Origin: Euzebyales bacterium
Lineage (GTDB): Bacteria; Actinomycetota; Nitriliruptoria; Euzebyales; JAHELV01
Direction of reading: 5' to 3'
Assembly (NCBI GenBank): GCA_036374135.1
Contig: DASUUK010000065.1
Span: forward strand, 62,001 to 126,000
DNA length: 64,000 nt
A program made the translations under genes and the position numbers. Below are positions 9,260 to 17,873 of this stretch, in pieces. How positions within the stretch are numbered: the first letter of the stretch is position 1; every line of letters starts with the position of its first letter. The notes beneath the pieces were generated by a model. The model was not told the origin of the DNA, did not search any database, and was given only the letters and a program-made list of their open reading frames with translations.

Positions 9260-10831
9260 TCAGGGTGTCGGGCTCTCCTCCGGCTCGGTGGCCGGCGTCG
9301 GATCCGGCGACGGTTCGGGCTGGGCAGTGGGGGTCGGCTCAGGCTCAGGGACGGGCTCAGGTTCAGGCTCAGGGACCGGCTCGGGTTCAGGCTCAGGGGC
9401 CGGCTCAGGTTCAGGCTCAGGGGCCGGCTCAGGCTCGGGCGCGGGAGCCGGGGCAGGTTCCGGCTCGGTCGTCGGCGTCGGCGACGGGGACGGGCTGGGC
9501 GACGGCGACGGGCTCGGCGACGGGGACGGGCTGGGCGACGGCGACGGCGACGGCGAGGGCGACGGACTCGGCGACGGCGACGACGTGGTCGACTTCTTCT
9601 TCGACGACTTCTTGGCGGTGGTCTTCGTCGACGACGTCGTGGAGGACTTGGATGAGGTCTTCGACGACGCGCCACCCTGTGCCGACGGCGTCGTGGCGCT
9701 CGACGCGGAACCCGGCCCCGTGCCGCTGTCGTCACTGCGTACGACCACGCCGCCGGAGCCCGAGGAGGAGCTGCCGCCACCCGCGATCCTGAGCACGCGC
9801 CCGCCCGGGGTGTTGTCGAAGTTCACGAGTGTGAGCGCGCCCGAGAACGGGTTGCGCAGCTCGTCGGCGCCCGCGAGCGATCCGGCGAGCAGCAGCGACG
9901 TGTCGGCGTCGCGGTACACCTCGATCCAGCGCATCACCTCAACGACGTACGCGGTCGAGTGGTTGTAGGAGTGGAGGGCATCTTCGAGCAACTCGTCGTC
10001 GAGCAGGTCGCCAGGGTGGGTGCTGCACAGGTGGTCGACGGCCGCGAGCGTTGCGTCGAAGACGTTGTGCGGGTCACGGGTGCCGTCCTGGTTGCCGTCC
10101 TGGCCGAACTGCTGCCAGCTGGTCGGGATGAACTGCATGAGCCCGACCGCGCGGTCCCACTCCCTGTCGCCGTCCCAACGTCCCTCGTCGCTGTCGCGGA
10201 TGGCCGCGAACCCGTTGCCGTCGAGCGCCGGACCGATGATCGGATCGGCGATGTCGCCGCGCGCGTCGATCACGCTGTCGGGCCCGCGGAACATGCCGTG
10301 GCGCGACTCGACGCGGCCGATGCCGGCCAGCGTGGCCCAGTCGACGCGGCACCCGTCGACCACCGAGGGCGCCAAGCGAGCAGCGTTCCGATACGCGGCG
10401 AGCACGACCTCAGGCACCGCGAGCAGCGCCGGCTGCACGCTGTCGAGCCCCGTCACGGTCGCCGGTGGCACCGATCCGGCCAGCGCATACAGCTGCGATT
10501 CATCCTCGCCGGCGCTGTCGAGCAGCTCGAGCGCCCAGTCCTCGACGCCGTCGGTCGTGCGTTCGCGCATCAGTGCGGTCGAGCCCTCTGACGCGGGCGG
10601 TCTGGACGCGACGTACTGCTCGTCCGGGGACGTCGGGCCGTCCTCCGGTGGCCGGTCGACCCCCAGGCTCGCGTGGGGATCCGGCACGAACGCCCCGTCG
10701 ACGAGCGGTTGATCGAGGCTCGGGATCGACGCGCTGGCGGCACCGACCGGCCCCGACACGATCAACGCGACGACCATCGCAAGCGTGCTCGTCAGGGCGA
10801 TGAATGCCCGTGCTCCCGCCGCCGTCCGCAC
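9260..10831 (-). CDS. Secreted lytic transglycosylase with Ser-Pro and Glu-Pro repeat tail
   Basis: A 523-aa exported cell-wall enzyme. It begins with a basic N-terminus and a hydrophobic signal segment (residues about 8-30). A lytic-murein-transglycosylase domain at about 160-300 includes [12 protein letters not shown] with the catalytic Glu and [14 protein letters not shown], typical of actinobacterial SLT/MltB-like enzymes, and the calcium-like loop [12 protein letters not shown]. The last 150 residues are a Ser/Thr/Lys-rich stretch followed by about 18 Ser-Pro pairs and then Glu-Pro/Ala repeats, likely a rigid spacer across the peptidoglycan. The GTG at 10831 is chosen because GAGGAGAGGA precedes it; a longer frame reaching 11041 would overlap purD. 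Confidence 0.85.
   Translation of the reverse strand: MRTAAGARAFIALTSTLAMVVALIVSGPVGAASASIPSLDQPLVDGAFVPDPHASLGVDRPPEDGPTSPDEQYVASRPPASEGSTALMRERTTDGVEDWALELLDSAGEDESQLYALAGSVPPATVTGLDSVQPALLAVPEVVLAAYRNAARLAPSVVDGCRVDWATLAGIGRVESRHGMFRGPDSVIDARGDIADPIIGPALDGNGFAAIRDSDEGRWDGDREWDRAVGLMQFIPTSWQQFGQDGNQDGTRDPHNVFDATLAAVDHLCSTHPGDLLDDELLEDALHSYNHSTAYVVEVMRWIEVYRDADTSLLLAGSLAGADELRNPFSGALTLVNFDNTPGGRVLRIAGGGSSSSGSGGVVVRSDDSGTGPGSASSATTPSAQGGASSKTSSKSSTTSSTKTTAKKSSKKKSTTSSPSPSPSPSPSPSPSPSPSPSPSPSPSPSPSPSPTPTTEPEPAPAPAPEPEPAPEPEPEPAPEPEPEPVPEPEPEPVPEPEPTPTAQPEPSPDPTPATEPEESPTP
9342..9437. repeat. Four tandem copies of a 24-nt Glu-Pro-coding unit
   Basis: Four head-to-tail 24-nt units at 9342, 9366, 9390 and 9414 each encode eight residues of Pro-Glu pairs ending in Ala or Val. 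They differ by one to three bases. They are part of the tail of the lytic transglycosylase and lie next to a shorter-period Ser-Pro-coding repeat at about 9479-9587. Such runs are prone to slippage, so the copy number may differ between strains or assemblies. Confidence 0.85.
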
Positions 10832-10907
10832 GTCCTCTCCTCGCCGACTCTCAGACCATCGTAGACAGCGAGGTGGGTCGTGAACACCCCCATTCTCGAA
10901 CGCGTGC

Positions 10908-12179
10908 TCAGACGGTCGGAGCCCGGCGTGCGATGTCCTCGCGACGGTGCAGGCCGTCGAAGGTGATGGTGTCGGCTGCCGCGTACGCGACGGCCCGCGC
11001 ATCCGCGACGCCGTCGCCGAGGCCGGAGACCGCCAGCACACGGCCTCCCGCGGTCACCACGTCATCGCCGTCGCGCGAGGTTCCCGCGTGGAACACGATC
11101 GCGCCGTCTCTCGTGACCCGGTCCAGGCCGTCGATGACCACGCCGGTCTCGTACGCGCCCGGATAGCCGCCCGATGCCAGCACGACGGTCACGCAGGAGC
11201 GCTCGTCCCAGCGCATCTCAGGGGCAGCCGCGAGCGTGCCCTCGGCACACGCTCGCAGCAGCACACCCAGGTCGGTGCGGATCCGGGGCACCACCACCTG
11301 GGCCTCCGGATCGCCGAACCTGGCGTTGAACTCGAGCACCTGCGGGCCACGCTCGGTCAGCACGAGTCCGGCGTACAGGACGCCGACGAACGGCAGATCA
11401 CGCGCGGCGAGCTCGGCGAGCACGGGACGGAACACGCCGCGCTCCAGCGCTGCCACCGTCGCGTCGTCCAGCGGATACGGACACCACGCGCCCATGCCCC
11501 CGGTGTTCGGGCCCTCGTCGCCGTCGAACGCGCGCTTGAAGTCCTGCGCCGGCGCCAGCGGGCGGCAGTCCGCGCCGTCGCAGAGGGCGAGCACCGACAC
11601 CTCCGGCCCGACGAGGTACTCCTCGATCACGATGACGTTGCCGGCGTCACCGAACAGGCCGGCGATCATCGTCTCCTCGATCGCAGCCACGGCGGCATCG
11701 CGGTCCTCGCAGATGCTGACACCCTTGCCGGCGGCCAGGCCGTCGGCCTTGACGACGTAGGGCGGCGCGAAGTCGTCGAGCGCGGCGACCGCGAGATCGG
11801 GGTCGTCACCGCTCCAGTAGCGGGCGGTGGCGACGCCGGCAGCCGTCATCACGTCCTTCGCGAACTGCTTTGACCCCTCGATGCGCGCCGCGCCCGACGA
11901 CGGCCCGAACACCGGGATCCCGGCGGCTCGGACCGCGTCGGCGACGCCCGCGACCAGGGGCGCCTCGGGTCCGACCACCACGAGGTCCGCCTCCATCGAC
12001 CGCGCCAGGTCCACTACGGCGTCACGGTCGACGGGGTCGACGGCGGGGTGGCACGTCGCGACGTCGGCGATGCCGGCGTTGCCGGGGGCGCAGTCGATGG
12101 CGCCGACGGAGTCCGCACGGTCCAGCCCCCAGCACAGGGCGTGCTCGCGGCCTCCGCCACCGATCACCAGCACCTTCAT
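10908..12179 (-). CDS. purD: Phosphoribosylamine-glycine ligase
   Basis: Second enzyme of purine synthesis, joining glycine to phosphoribosylamine with ATP. The 423-aa product begins [19 protein letters not shown], the family N-terminus, has an ATP-grasp fold with [13 protein letters not shown], the [12 protein letters not shown] motif and [13 protein letters not shown]. Length is normal. The start ATG at 12179 overlaps the stop of the preceding small gene as ATGA, so it is translationally coupled to it. Confidence 0.95.
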   Translation of the reverse strand: MKVLVIGGGGREHALCWGLDRADSVGAIDCAPGNAGIADVATCHPAVDPVDRDAVVDLARSMEADLVVVGPEAPLVAGVADAVRAAGIPVFGPSSGAARIEGSKQFAKDVMTAAGVATARYWSGDDPDLAVAALDDFAPPYVVKADGLAAGKGVSICEDRDAAVAAIEETMIAGLFGDAGNVIVIEEYLVGPEVSVLALCDGADCRPLAPAQDFKRAFDGDEGPNTGGMGAWCPYPLDDATVAALERGVFRPVLAELAARDLPFVGVLYAGLVLTERGPQVLEFNARFGDPEAQVVVPRIRTDLGVLLRACAEGTLAAAPEMRWDERSCVTVVLASGGYPGAYETGVVIDGLDRVTRDGAIVFHAGTSRDGDDVVTAGGRVLAVSGLGDGVADARAVAYAAADTITFDGLHRREDIARRAPTV

Positions 12180-12535
12180 CGCGGATCCCCCAGGCCGAGT
12201 GCGTCGTGCAGGGCATCGAGCAGCCCGGCGGGCATCCGCCCCTCGAGGACGAGCCGGGTCCCGTCGCCATCGCGCTCGGCGCGGACCGTCATGCGATTGG
12301 TGCTCTTGGCGAACGCCAACGCGAGCAGGCTGAGTCCGACGGTGAGCGGCACGAGCACGATGCTCGCGATCGCGACCAGCGGGGTCGCGTACCGGCGCGT
12401 TACGACCAGTACGCCGGCGACCGGCGACTCGACGGTGCAGCTGCGGACCTGCCCGAAGACGCTGCTGGCGACCCGCAACGCCGTCCGCGGCGCTTGGTCG
12501 ATCAGCCAGTCCTCGTTGACGGGGCGCACCGCCAT
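12176..12535 (-). CDS. Small membrane protein of unknown function between purA and purD
   Basis: A 119-aa protein I do not recognise. It has an N-terminal soluble part of about 55 residues, a hydrophobic segment of about 25 residues (LVAIASIVLVPLTVGLSLLALAFA) and a C-terminal part containing LVLEGRMPAGLLDALHDALG. The ATG at 12535 abuts the purA stop within a few bases and the gene's own end overlaps purD by 4 nt, so the three genes form one tightly coupled unit. An in-frame start at 12562 would overlap purA by 26 nt and is less likely. The context suggests co-expression with purine synthesis but gives no mechanism. Confidence 0.7.
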   Translation of the reverse strand: MAVRPVNEDWLIDQAPRTALRVASSVFGQVRSCTVESPVAGVLVVTRRYATPLVAIASIVLVPLTVGLSLLALAFAKSTNRMTVRAERDGDGTRLVLEGRMPAGLLDALHDALGLGDPR

Positions 12536-12536
12536 G

Positions 12537-13835
12537 TCAGCCACGCTCCAGGGTCTGGCCACGGGCGGGGCCGACCGATACCCAACGGATCGGCACCTGC
12601 GTCAGCTCCTCCAGGTGGTCGACGTAGGCCTGTGCCTCCTTCGGCAGGTCCGCGAAGTTCTCCACCTCGGTGATGTCGGTGCGCCACCCCGGCAGGTCCT
12701 CGTAGACCGGCGTCGCCCGGTGGATGATCGACTGGTGCGGCGGGAAGTGCTCGTACTCGCTGTCCTGATAGCGGTAGGCCCGGCACACGCGCAGCGTGTC
12801 GAACTGACTGAGGACGTCGAGCTTCGTGAGGAACTGCTCGGTCAGCCCGTTGACCCGCCGGGCGTACCGTGCGAGCACCGCGTCGAACCACCCGACCCGC
12901 CGTCGGCGACCCGTGGTCGTCCCGTACTCACCGCCGGCCTCGGTCATCCGCTCGGCCAGCGCCTGGCTGTCCGCGGACGCCCCGTCGGCGCCGAGCTCGG
13001 TGGGGAACGGTCCCGAGCCGACGCGCGTGACGTACGCCTTGGTGATGCCGATCACCCGGGTGATGCGGTCGGGGCCGAGCCCCGAGCCGGTCAGCGCGCC
13101 CCCCGCCACCGGGTTCGATGACGTCACGAACGGATACGTGCCGTGGTCGAGGTCGAGCAGCGTGCCCTGTGCCCCTTCCAGCAGCACGGCGCGACCCGAG
13201 TCCAGCGCGTCGTGCAGCAGCGTGCCCGTGTCGGCGATGTACGGGCCCAACCGCTCCGCGTACACCCGGTACGTGGTCTCGATGTCCGCGGCCTTCATCG
13301 GCAGCCGGTTGTAAACCCGCGACAGGATCGCGTTCTTCTCCTTGAGCACCGTGTCGAGCTTCTGGCGGAAGATCTTCATGTCGTACAGGTCCTGCACGCG
13401 CAGGCCGACCCGAGAGGCCTTGTCTGCGTATGCCGGCCCGATGCCACGCTTGGTGGTGCCGAGCTTCTGCCGACCGAGGTGCCGTTCGGTCAACCGGTCG
13501 AGCTCCAGGTGGTAGGGCATGATCAGGTGGGCGTTGCCGCTGATGCGCAGGCGTGAGGCGTCCAGACCCTGATCAACGAGTTGATCCAGCTCGGTCAGCA
13601 GCACCCCGGGGTCGACGACGACCCCATCGGCGATCACCGGTGTGACGTGGTCGTACATGACGCCCGATGGCACCAGGTGGAGCTTGAGCGTGACATCGCC
13701 GACGACCACCGTGTGTCCGGCGTTGTTGCCTCCCTGGTAGCGCACGACGTAGTCGACGCTGTCTGCGAGCAGATCGGTGGCCTTGCCTTTGCCCTCGTCA
13801 CCCCACTGGGTGCCGACGACGATGATGGCGGACAT
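12537..13835 (-). CDS. purA: Adenylosuccinate synthetase
   Basis: Joins IMP and aspartate with GTP to give adenylosuccinate. The 432-aa product begins [23 protein letters not shown], holding the P-loop-like GDEGKGK. It also has the GNNAGHTV motif, [38 protein letters not shown] and a C-terminal [12 protein letters not shown] region. The open frame extends upstream to 14210, but that part is low-complexity and lacks homology, so 13835 is the start. It heads the purA / small gene / purD series. Confidence 0.95.
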   Translation of the reverse strand: MSAIIVVGTQWGDEGKGKATDLLADSVDYVVRYQGGNNAGHTVVVGDVTLKLHLVPSGVMYDHVTPVIADGVVVDPGVLLTELDQLVDQGLDASRLRISGNAHLIMPYHLELDRLTERHLGRQKLGTTKRGIGPAYADKASRVGLRVQDLYDMKIFRQKLDTVLKEKNAILSRVYNRLPMKAADIETTYRVYAERLGPYIADTGTLLHDALDSGRAVLLEGAQGTLLDLDHGTYPFVTSSNPVAGGALTGSGLGPDRITRVIGITKAYVTRVGSGPFPTELGADGASADSQALAERMTEAGGEYGTTTGRRRRVGWFDAVLARYARRVNGLTEQFLTKLDVLSQFDTLRVCRAYRYQDSEYEHFPPHQSIIHRATPVYEDLPGWRTDITEVENFADLPKEAQAYVDHLEELTQVPIRWVSVGPARGQTLERG

Positions 13836-13973
13836 GTGGGCGAGTCCCCTCGAGCCGGTGATGCGGGCGGCCGCGCGATTGTAATCACGCGCCGTACGCT
13901 CGGATCCATGACCGGGCCGGCGCGACGGTGAGGACGTCGCGCGCAGGATACCGGGACACGTCGTCATCGGGCG

Positions 13974-13979
13974 TAGGCT
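13974..13979 (+). promoter_or_regulatory. Candidate -10 box for the propeller protein gene
   Basis: TAGGCT, preceded by CG as at 206 and 36597, lies 27 nt upstream of the GTG at 14006. A good Shine-Dalgarno (AAGGGGGT at about 13991-13998) fits a leadered transcript here. No -35 match is visible. Confidence 0.3.
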
Positions 13980-14005
13980 GCACACGGACGCAAGGGGGTC
14001 GAGTC

Positions 14006-15487
14006 GTGACGGCGCAAGGCGGTTCACGTCCTGCCCGCGGGTCCCGGACGGCCCGCGTCGTGATCCTGCTGGTGCTGCTGGCCGCCGCGACCGCGGTCGG
14101 ATGGGCCGCGTCGCCCGCGCTGACGACCACGCTGCTGGATCCCGTGCGCGCCGCGTTCTCCGACGACCCGGCACCCGCGCAGGCGCAGGCGACGGAGGCG
14201 GCCGCGTCAACCGCCCCGTCCGACATCACAGCCTCCGCCGCGCCGACGCAACCCGCGACACCGGCGCGGCGACACCGCGTGCGCATCGCCACCCGGCCGC
14301 AGGGCGCGAAGGTCATTATCACGCCGCCCGACGGCGGTCCGGCGATCACCGGAACGACGCCGTTCGCCACGGAGGTGCCGGAGGGCCGACCGACCGTCAC
14401 GGTGACCCACCGCGGCCGGCAGCCCCTGACCCGGCGGGTCAAGGTCGACCGGAACCGGGTGCTGCGCTGGTGGTTGGACCCGCGCGGACAGCTCCATCAC
14501 AAGGTCGCACAGTTCCGGACCGGATCGGCACCGAAACAGGTGGCGTTCTCGCCTGACGGCCGCGAGCTGTGGGTCACACTGCTGGGCGGTCCCGGTGTCG
14601 AGGTCTACCGGCCGCGCTCGGGCCGGCGGTTGGCGACGGTCGACCTCGGCGATCACGGTGCGGTCGAGGTCATCTTCACCGCCGACGGGACGACGGCGTT
14701 CGCCAGCCAGATGGAGAGCGCGTCGGTGTTCGAGATCGACACCGCGACGCGCCGCGTCCGCCGACAGCTGCGCACGGGTGGATCGTGGACCAAGGTCATG
14801 GCGCTGAGCCCGGACGAGTCGAGGCTCTACGCTTCGAACTGGTCGAGCAACGACGTGTCGGAGATCGATCTCGACACCGGGCGCGTGCGGCGCCGGCTGC
14901 GCACGGTCGCCACGCCACGTGGGCTCTTCGTCACCGACGACGGCGACACCCTGTACGTGGCCGGTTTCGACGCGGGACAGGTCCAACGGATCGATCTGCG
15001 CGACGGATCGTCACGCATCCTCGAGACCACCGGCGGCGCGATGCGCCACCTCGTCGGGGATCCGGACCGAGGGCGTCTCTACGCGGACGACATGGGCACC
15101 GACGCGGTCTACGTGCACGACATGAGTGGGCGTCGCGTGCGCGAACTGGCCGACACGGACGCCAAGCCGAACACCATCGACCTCGGTGCCGACGGCCGCG
15201 TGCTGTACGTCTCGAACCGGGGTGCCAACAACCCGCAGTCCTACTACCTGCCGGGTCCCGAGTGGGGGTCGGTGCTGGCGTTCGACGCGCGCAGCGGGGA
15301 ACCGCTCGACGCGATCGTCGGGGGCAACCAGACCACAGGGCTCGACGTGTCCGACGACGGCAGCCTGCTGGCGTTCTCGGACTTCCTCGACAACCGGGTG
15401 CAGGTCTACGAGGTGCCACCCCACGACGAATTGGCGGCGGGCGACGGTGGACGCTTCGGCCGCCACCGCGCCGATCTCGTGAAGTAG
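14006..15487 (+). CDS. Membrane-anchored PEGA and beta-propeller (YncE-like) protein
   Basis: A 493-aa protein with an N-terminal membrane anchor or signal (residues about 14-36), an Ala/Thr/Pro-rich linker, a PEGA-like domain at about 90-150 ([18 protein letters not shown] and [25 protein letters not shown]), then about six 40-residue propeller blades of the YVTN/YncE type (for example [36 protein letters not shown] and [18 protein letters not shown]). Such proteins sit outside the membrane and bind cell-wall or metal-containing partners; the ligand is unknown. The GTG at 14006 is chosen for the AAGGGGGT ribosome site 7 nt upstream. It is divergent from purA. Confidence 0.8.
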   Translation: MTAQGGSRPARGSRTARVVILLVLLAAATAVGWAASPALTTTLLDPVRAAFSDDPAPAQAQATEAAASTAPSDITASAAPTQPATPARRHRVRIATRPQGAKVIITPPDGGPAITGTTPFATEVPEGRPTVTVTHRGRQPLTRRVKVDRNRVLRWWLDPRGQLHHKVAQFRTGSAPKQVAFSPDGRELWVTLLGGPGVEVYRPRSGRRLATVDLGDHGAVEVIFTADGTTAFASQMESASVFEIDTATRRVRRQLRTGGSWTKVMALSPDESRLYASNWSSNDVSEIDLDTGRVRRRLRTVATPRGLFVTDDGDTLYVAGFDAGQVQRIDLRDGSSRILETTGGAMRHLVGDPDRGRLYADDMGTDAVYVHDMSGRRVRELADTDAKPNTIDLGADGRVLYVSNRGANNPQSYYLPGPEWGSVLAFDARSGEPLDAIVGGNQTTGLDVSDDGSLLAFSDFLDNRVQVYEVPPHDELAAGDGGRFGRHRADLVK

Positions 15488-15660
15488 CGCACGGGGCGGC
15501 GCCAGGAGAAGCGGGGCCGCGCCGGGCGGATCAGCCGCGATGTCAACCTCCGGTTGCCTGATGCGCTCATCGCCGCCACCGCGCTCGAGCACGGGTTCAA
15601 CCTCGCGACACGCAACCACGCAGACGTTGCGCCGGTCACAGGACTTCGTGTCCACGCACT
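15488..15660 (+). pseudogene. C-terminal fragment of a VapC-type PIN-domain toxin
   Basis: Directly after the propeller gene, in the same frame, the translation reads RLPDALIAATALEHGFNLATRNHADV then APVTGLRV. This is the C-terminal third of a PIN-domain ribonuclease: the conserved D of PDALIAATA, and the TRN..D motif. No start codon, no N-terminal catalytic Asp and no antitoxin are present, and the frame runs on into unrelated sequence. It is a remnant. The left boundary is approximate. Confidence 0.6.
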
Positions 15661-15813
15661 CCGCGCCTTCACATCCAGGGCATTCCCCGGCATCCGGGGG
15701 CTCCCCGACGGTCTTCAACCGCTGGCAGCCGGTGCGGATTCAACGGGTGGTTGCAGCAAGCTCGTTGGATCCGTCGCGGCTGAACGGCAACGTCTCCTCG
15801 TCGATCCCGACGG

Positions 15814-16290
15814 TCAGCCCGGCATCGGGAACGTGTAGCTGACGCAGGTGCCATCGACCGACACGACGCCGTCCTGGCGGGTGACCGTCGCGCGGATCTT
15901 CATGATCGGCTTGTCCTCGCGGACCTCGAGGACCTCGACGCGGCCGGTGATGGTGTCACCGGGTCGCACCGGCGCCTTGAAGTCCAGGTTCGTGTTCATG
16001 AAGACCGACCCCGGCCCGGGCACCCCCTCGGCGGCCGCGCCGTTGATGATCGCTGTGATCAGGCCGCTCTGGACGACGATGCCGCCGAGCTTCGTCGAGC
16101 CGGCGAACGCGGCATCGTAGTGCAGCGGGTTGCGGTCGCCGCTGATGGCGGCGAAGGTGTCGATGTCGTCCGGCCCGATCGTCCGCGACCGCTCGGCGGT
16201 CTGGCCGACGGCCGGGACCCCGCGAGGCCAGACGGCCGTCCTGCGGATCGGGGGCGCACCGGTCGTGGTCGTGCTGGTCGTGGTGTCCAT
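15814..16290 (-). CDS. MaoC-like (R)-specific enoyl-CoA hydratase / dehydratase
   Basis: A 158-aa single hot-dog-fold protein. It has the hydratase-2 motif at about residues 45-70 (IDTFAAISGDRNPLHYDAAFA, with catalytic Asp and His), then GIVVQSGLITAIINGA and a C-terminal strand pair. It would hydrate trans-2-enoyl-CoA or a related acyl thioester in the cytoplasm. The ATG at 16290 has GGGAGGGA 5-8 nt upstream; the longer open frame to 16338 is not favoured. No acyl-CoA partner gene is adjacent, so the pathway is unknown. Confidence 0.85.
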   Translation of the reverse strand: MDTTTSTTTTGAPPIRRTAVWPRGVPAVGQTAERSRTIGPDDIDTFAAISGDRNPLHYDAAFAGSTKLGGIVVQSGLITAIINGAAAEGVPGPGSVFMNTNLDFKAPVRPGDTITGRVEVLEVREDKPIMKIRATVTRQDGVVSVDGTCVSYTFPMPG

Positions 16291-16563
16291 CGCGGTCCCT
16301 CCCTCGTCGTGTGCCGCCACAGTGCCGTCCCAGTACACCCACCGGATCCGCAGTGGTCACCCAGATCGGCGGGCCGTGGTGCCCATGCCGGGACCGGGAC
16401 GCCCGCTCAGCCCCCGACCGCGGTCGTCCTGACCACGTCCGTCCACGCGCCGGCCCCCGTCGACGCGAAGATCCAACGCCGTCCACGGCCTGACCATGAC
16501 GAGCAGCCCGAAGTACAGAGGAAGTACGGACTTGGACTGCCGCTACCGGGATCGCCGGCACCA

Positions 16564-16937
16564 CTACATCTGGTGGATGACGAGTGTGGCGCCTGCTGAG
16601 GCGGCGAGGTGTCTGATGTCGGGTTCGTCAGACGTCACGATCGTCGCCTGTCGGGACCTCGCGATGAGGGCGACCGACGCATCGACGATGTCGGAGGTGT
16701 CGGCGGTCGCGCAGAGCGACCCCACGTCACGGGCCAGCGGCTCGTCCAGGGTTCGGTGACACAGCCGCGGAGCAACTGCGACAGCCGTGCCTGTGGACCG
16801 CCGCGCCAGGCCTGTGCGAGCGCACCCGCCGGTACGATGGGTGTGATCCCGCGGCGCAGCGCCGCGTCATGCAACGCCCACATCGGCCGGTCGTTGCGTT
16901 CGCCGGCGACCAGCGCGCCGGTGTCGTAGATGATCAC
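16564..16937 (-). pseudogene. Frameshifted PIN-domain (VapC-like) toxin
   Basis: The frame starting at GTG 16937 reads VIIYDTGALVAGERNDRPMWALHD (the first catalytic Asp is in YDTGAL) and continues to about LLRGCVTEP near 16755. Homology then resumes one frame over as LDEPLARDVGSLCATADTSDIVDASVALIA, TIVTSDEPDIRHLAAS and ends at a TAG at 16566. Both halves are well preserved, so a single small indel near 16750 breaks the gene (or the read has an error there). When intact it would be an RNase toxin of about 123 aa. Its GTG overlaps the antitoxin stop as GTGA. Confidence 0.75.
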
Positions 16938-17089
16938 GTGCTGTGCGGCAGCGGTCGGCCGATGAGCGCATCGAGCTGGCGGTCGGCCATGGCGCGTTCG
17001 TCGGCGGTCAGCCGGCCTTGCTCGGCTTCCCATTCGGCGACGGCAGCAAGGCCGTCCTCGATGCGTATGGTTGTCGTGTGCGAGTCCAT
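16934..17089 (-). CDS. Small antitoxin of a VapBC-type pair
   Basis: A 51-aa protein reading MDSHTTTIRIEDGLAAVAEW then EAEQGRLTADERAMADRQLDALIGRPLPHST. It ends with TGA overlapping the PIN toxin GTG by 4 nt, the usual antitoxin-toxin coupling. It has no recognisable full DNA-binding domain beyond a possible short ribbon at TTTIRI; the charged helical C-terminus would bind the toxin. It is intact even though the toxin reading frame is broken. The family assignment rests on position, size and composition. Confidence 0.6.
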   Translation of the reverse strand: MDSHTTTIRIEDGLAAVAEWEAEQGRLTADERAMADRQLDALIGRPLPHST

Positions 17090-17133
17090 TCATGCTGCAA
17101 CTGCTGGTGCGCCCGACTGCCGGTCCTACCGGC

Positions 17134-17382
17134 TCAGCGCTTGTGCAGGTGCAGGAGCGCGTCGTCGATTACGTCCAGCGCGCGTAGGTCGTGGCTCGGG
17201 TCGCGGGACCTGTCGACGCGACGGTCACAATAGGTGTGAGCGTCGCGCAACCGGCTGTCATCGAACGCCGCCAGGGCCAAGAGATGGTGGCGGACGAGAG
17301 GATCTGAGCGACTGTCCGTCGCCGTCAAGTAGTAGGCCGTCGCAGCGATGACGGATGGACTGGCACCGCGATGGAGCTTCAT
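17134..17382 (-). CDS. Small hypothetical protein
   Basis: An 82-aa frame whose composition looks protein-like (SPSVIAATAYYLTATDSRS, HHLLALAAFDDSRLRDAHTY). It has a good ribosome site, AGGGGT, 5 nt before the ATG at 17382. I do not recognise it. It is predicted helical and soluble with a basic middle. It sits just upstream of the toxin-antitoxin pair on the same strand, so it may belong to the same small accessory patch. Confidence 0.4.
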   Translation of the reverse strand: MKLHRGASPSVIAATAYYLTATDSRSDPLVRHHLLALAAFDDSRLRDAHTYCDRRVDRSRDPSHDLRALDVIDDALLHLHKR

Positions 17383-17873
17383 GTCGACCCCTGGACCACT
17401 CGTCTCGGAGGCGGGACAGAGTAGGTCACTGGTGCCAGCTTCACCACCATGCGCCCGCCCGACACGTTCACACCCTGTCAGCGCGCGGGTGGCGTGATGT
17501 CGCTGACGCCGCTCGGCAGCGTCAACCGTTCGCGCGCTCCGGGACGAACAGCCGGGCTAGCGGGGACGCCGGTAGATCCTCGGTGGAGGCCAGCAGTGAT
17601 ACTGGGGTGTGTGCTATCGGCTCCTCTGCAGTCCTGACCCACCGCGACCGTCGACCACGATGAAGAGTTGATCGAGACGCGTCGGGTGCATGCCATCACC
17701 CCGACGCGACCTTCTGGGCGGCGTCCCAGAGGTCGGCTGGAACCTGGCTCGCGCATTCCAACGGCCATCCCCGGGCCCGTCATCCCACGGCACAGCTGCT
17801 CGCCACGGCCGACCAGCCACGACAGCACACGCTCATCCAGGGCGTGCGCAGCGGACGACGGTTGCCCGCGGGG
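17383..17873. other. Gene-poor stretch, no supportable gene
   Basis: About 490 bases between the small protein gene and the UPF0210 gene. Several short open frames exist on both strands, but none has family resemblance, a ribosome site and normal composition together. A minus-strand tail ending in PADLWDAAQKVASG near 17700 looks protein-like and could be a decayed gene end. No repeat or RNA structure stands out. Confidence 0.4.

Noticed and set aside
9342-9437. Tandem repeats read as a CRISPR array
   Set aside because: Units are directly adjacent with no spacers, encode Pro-Glu repeats and lie inside a secreted protein gene.
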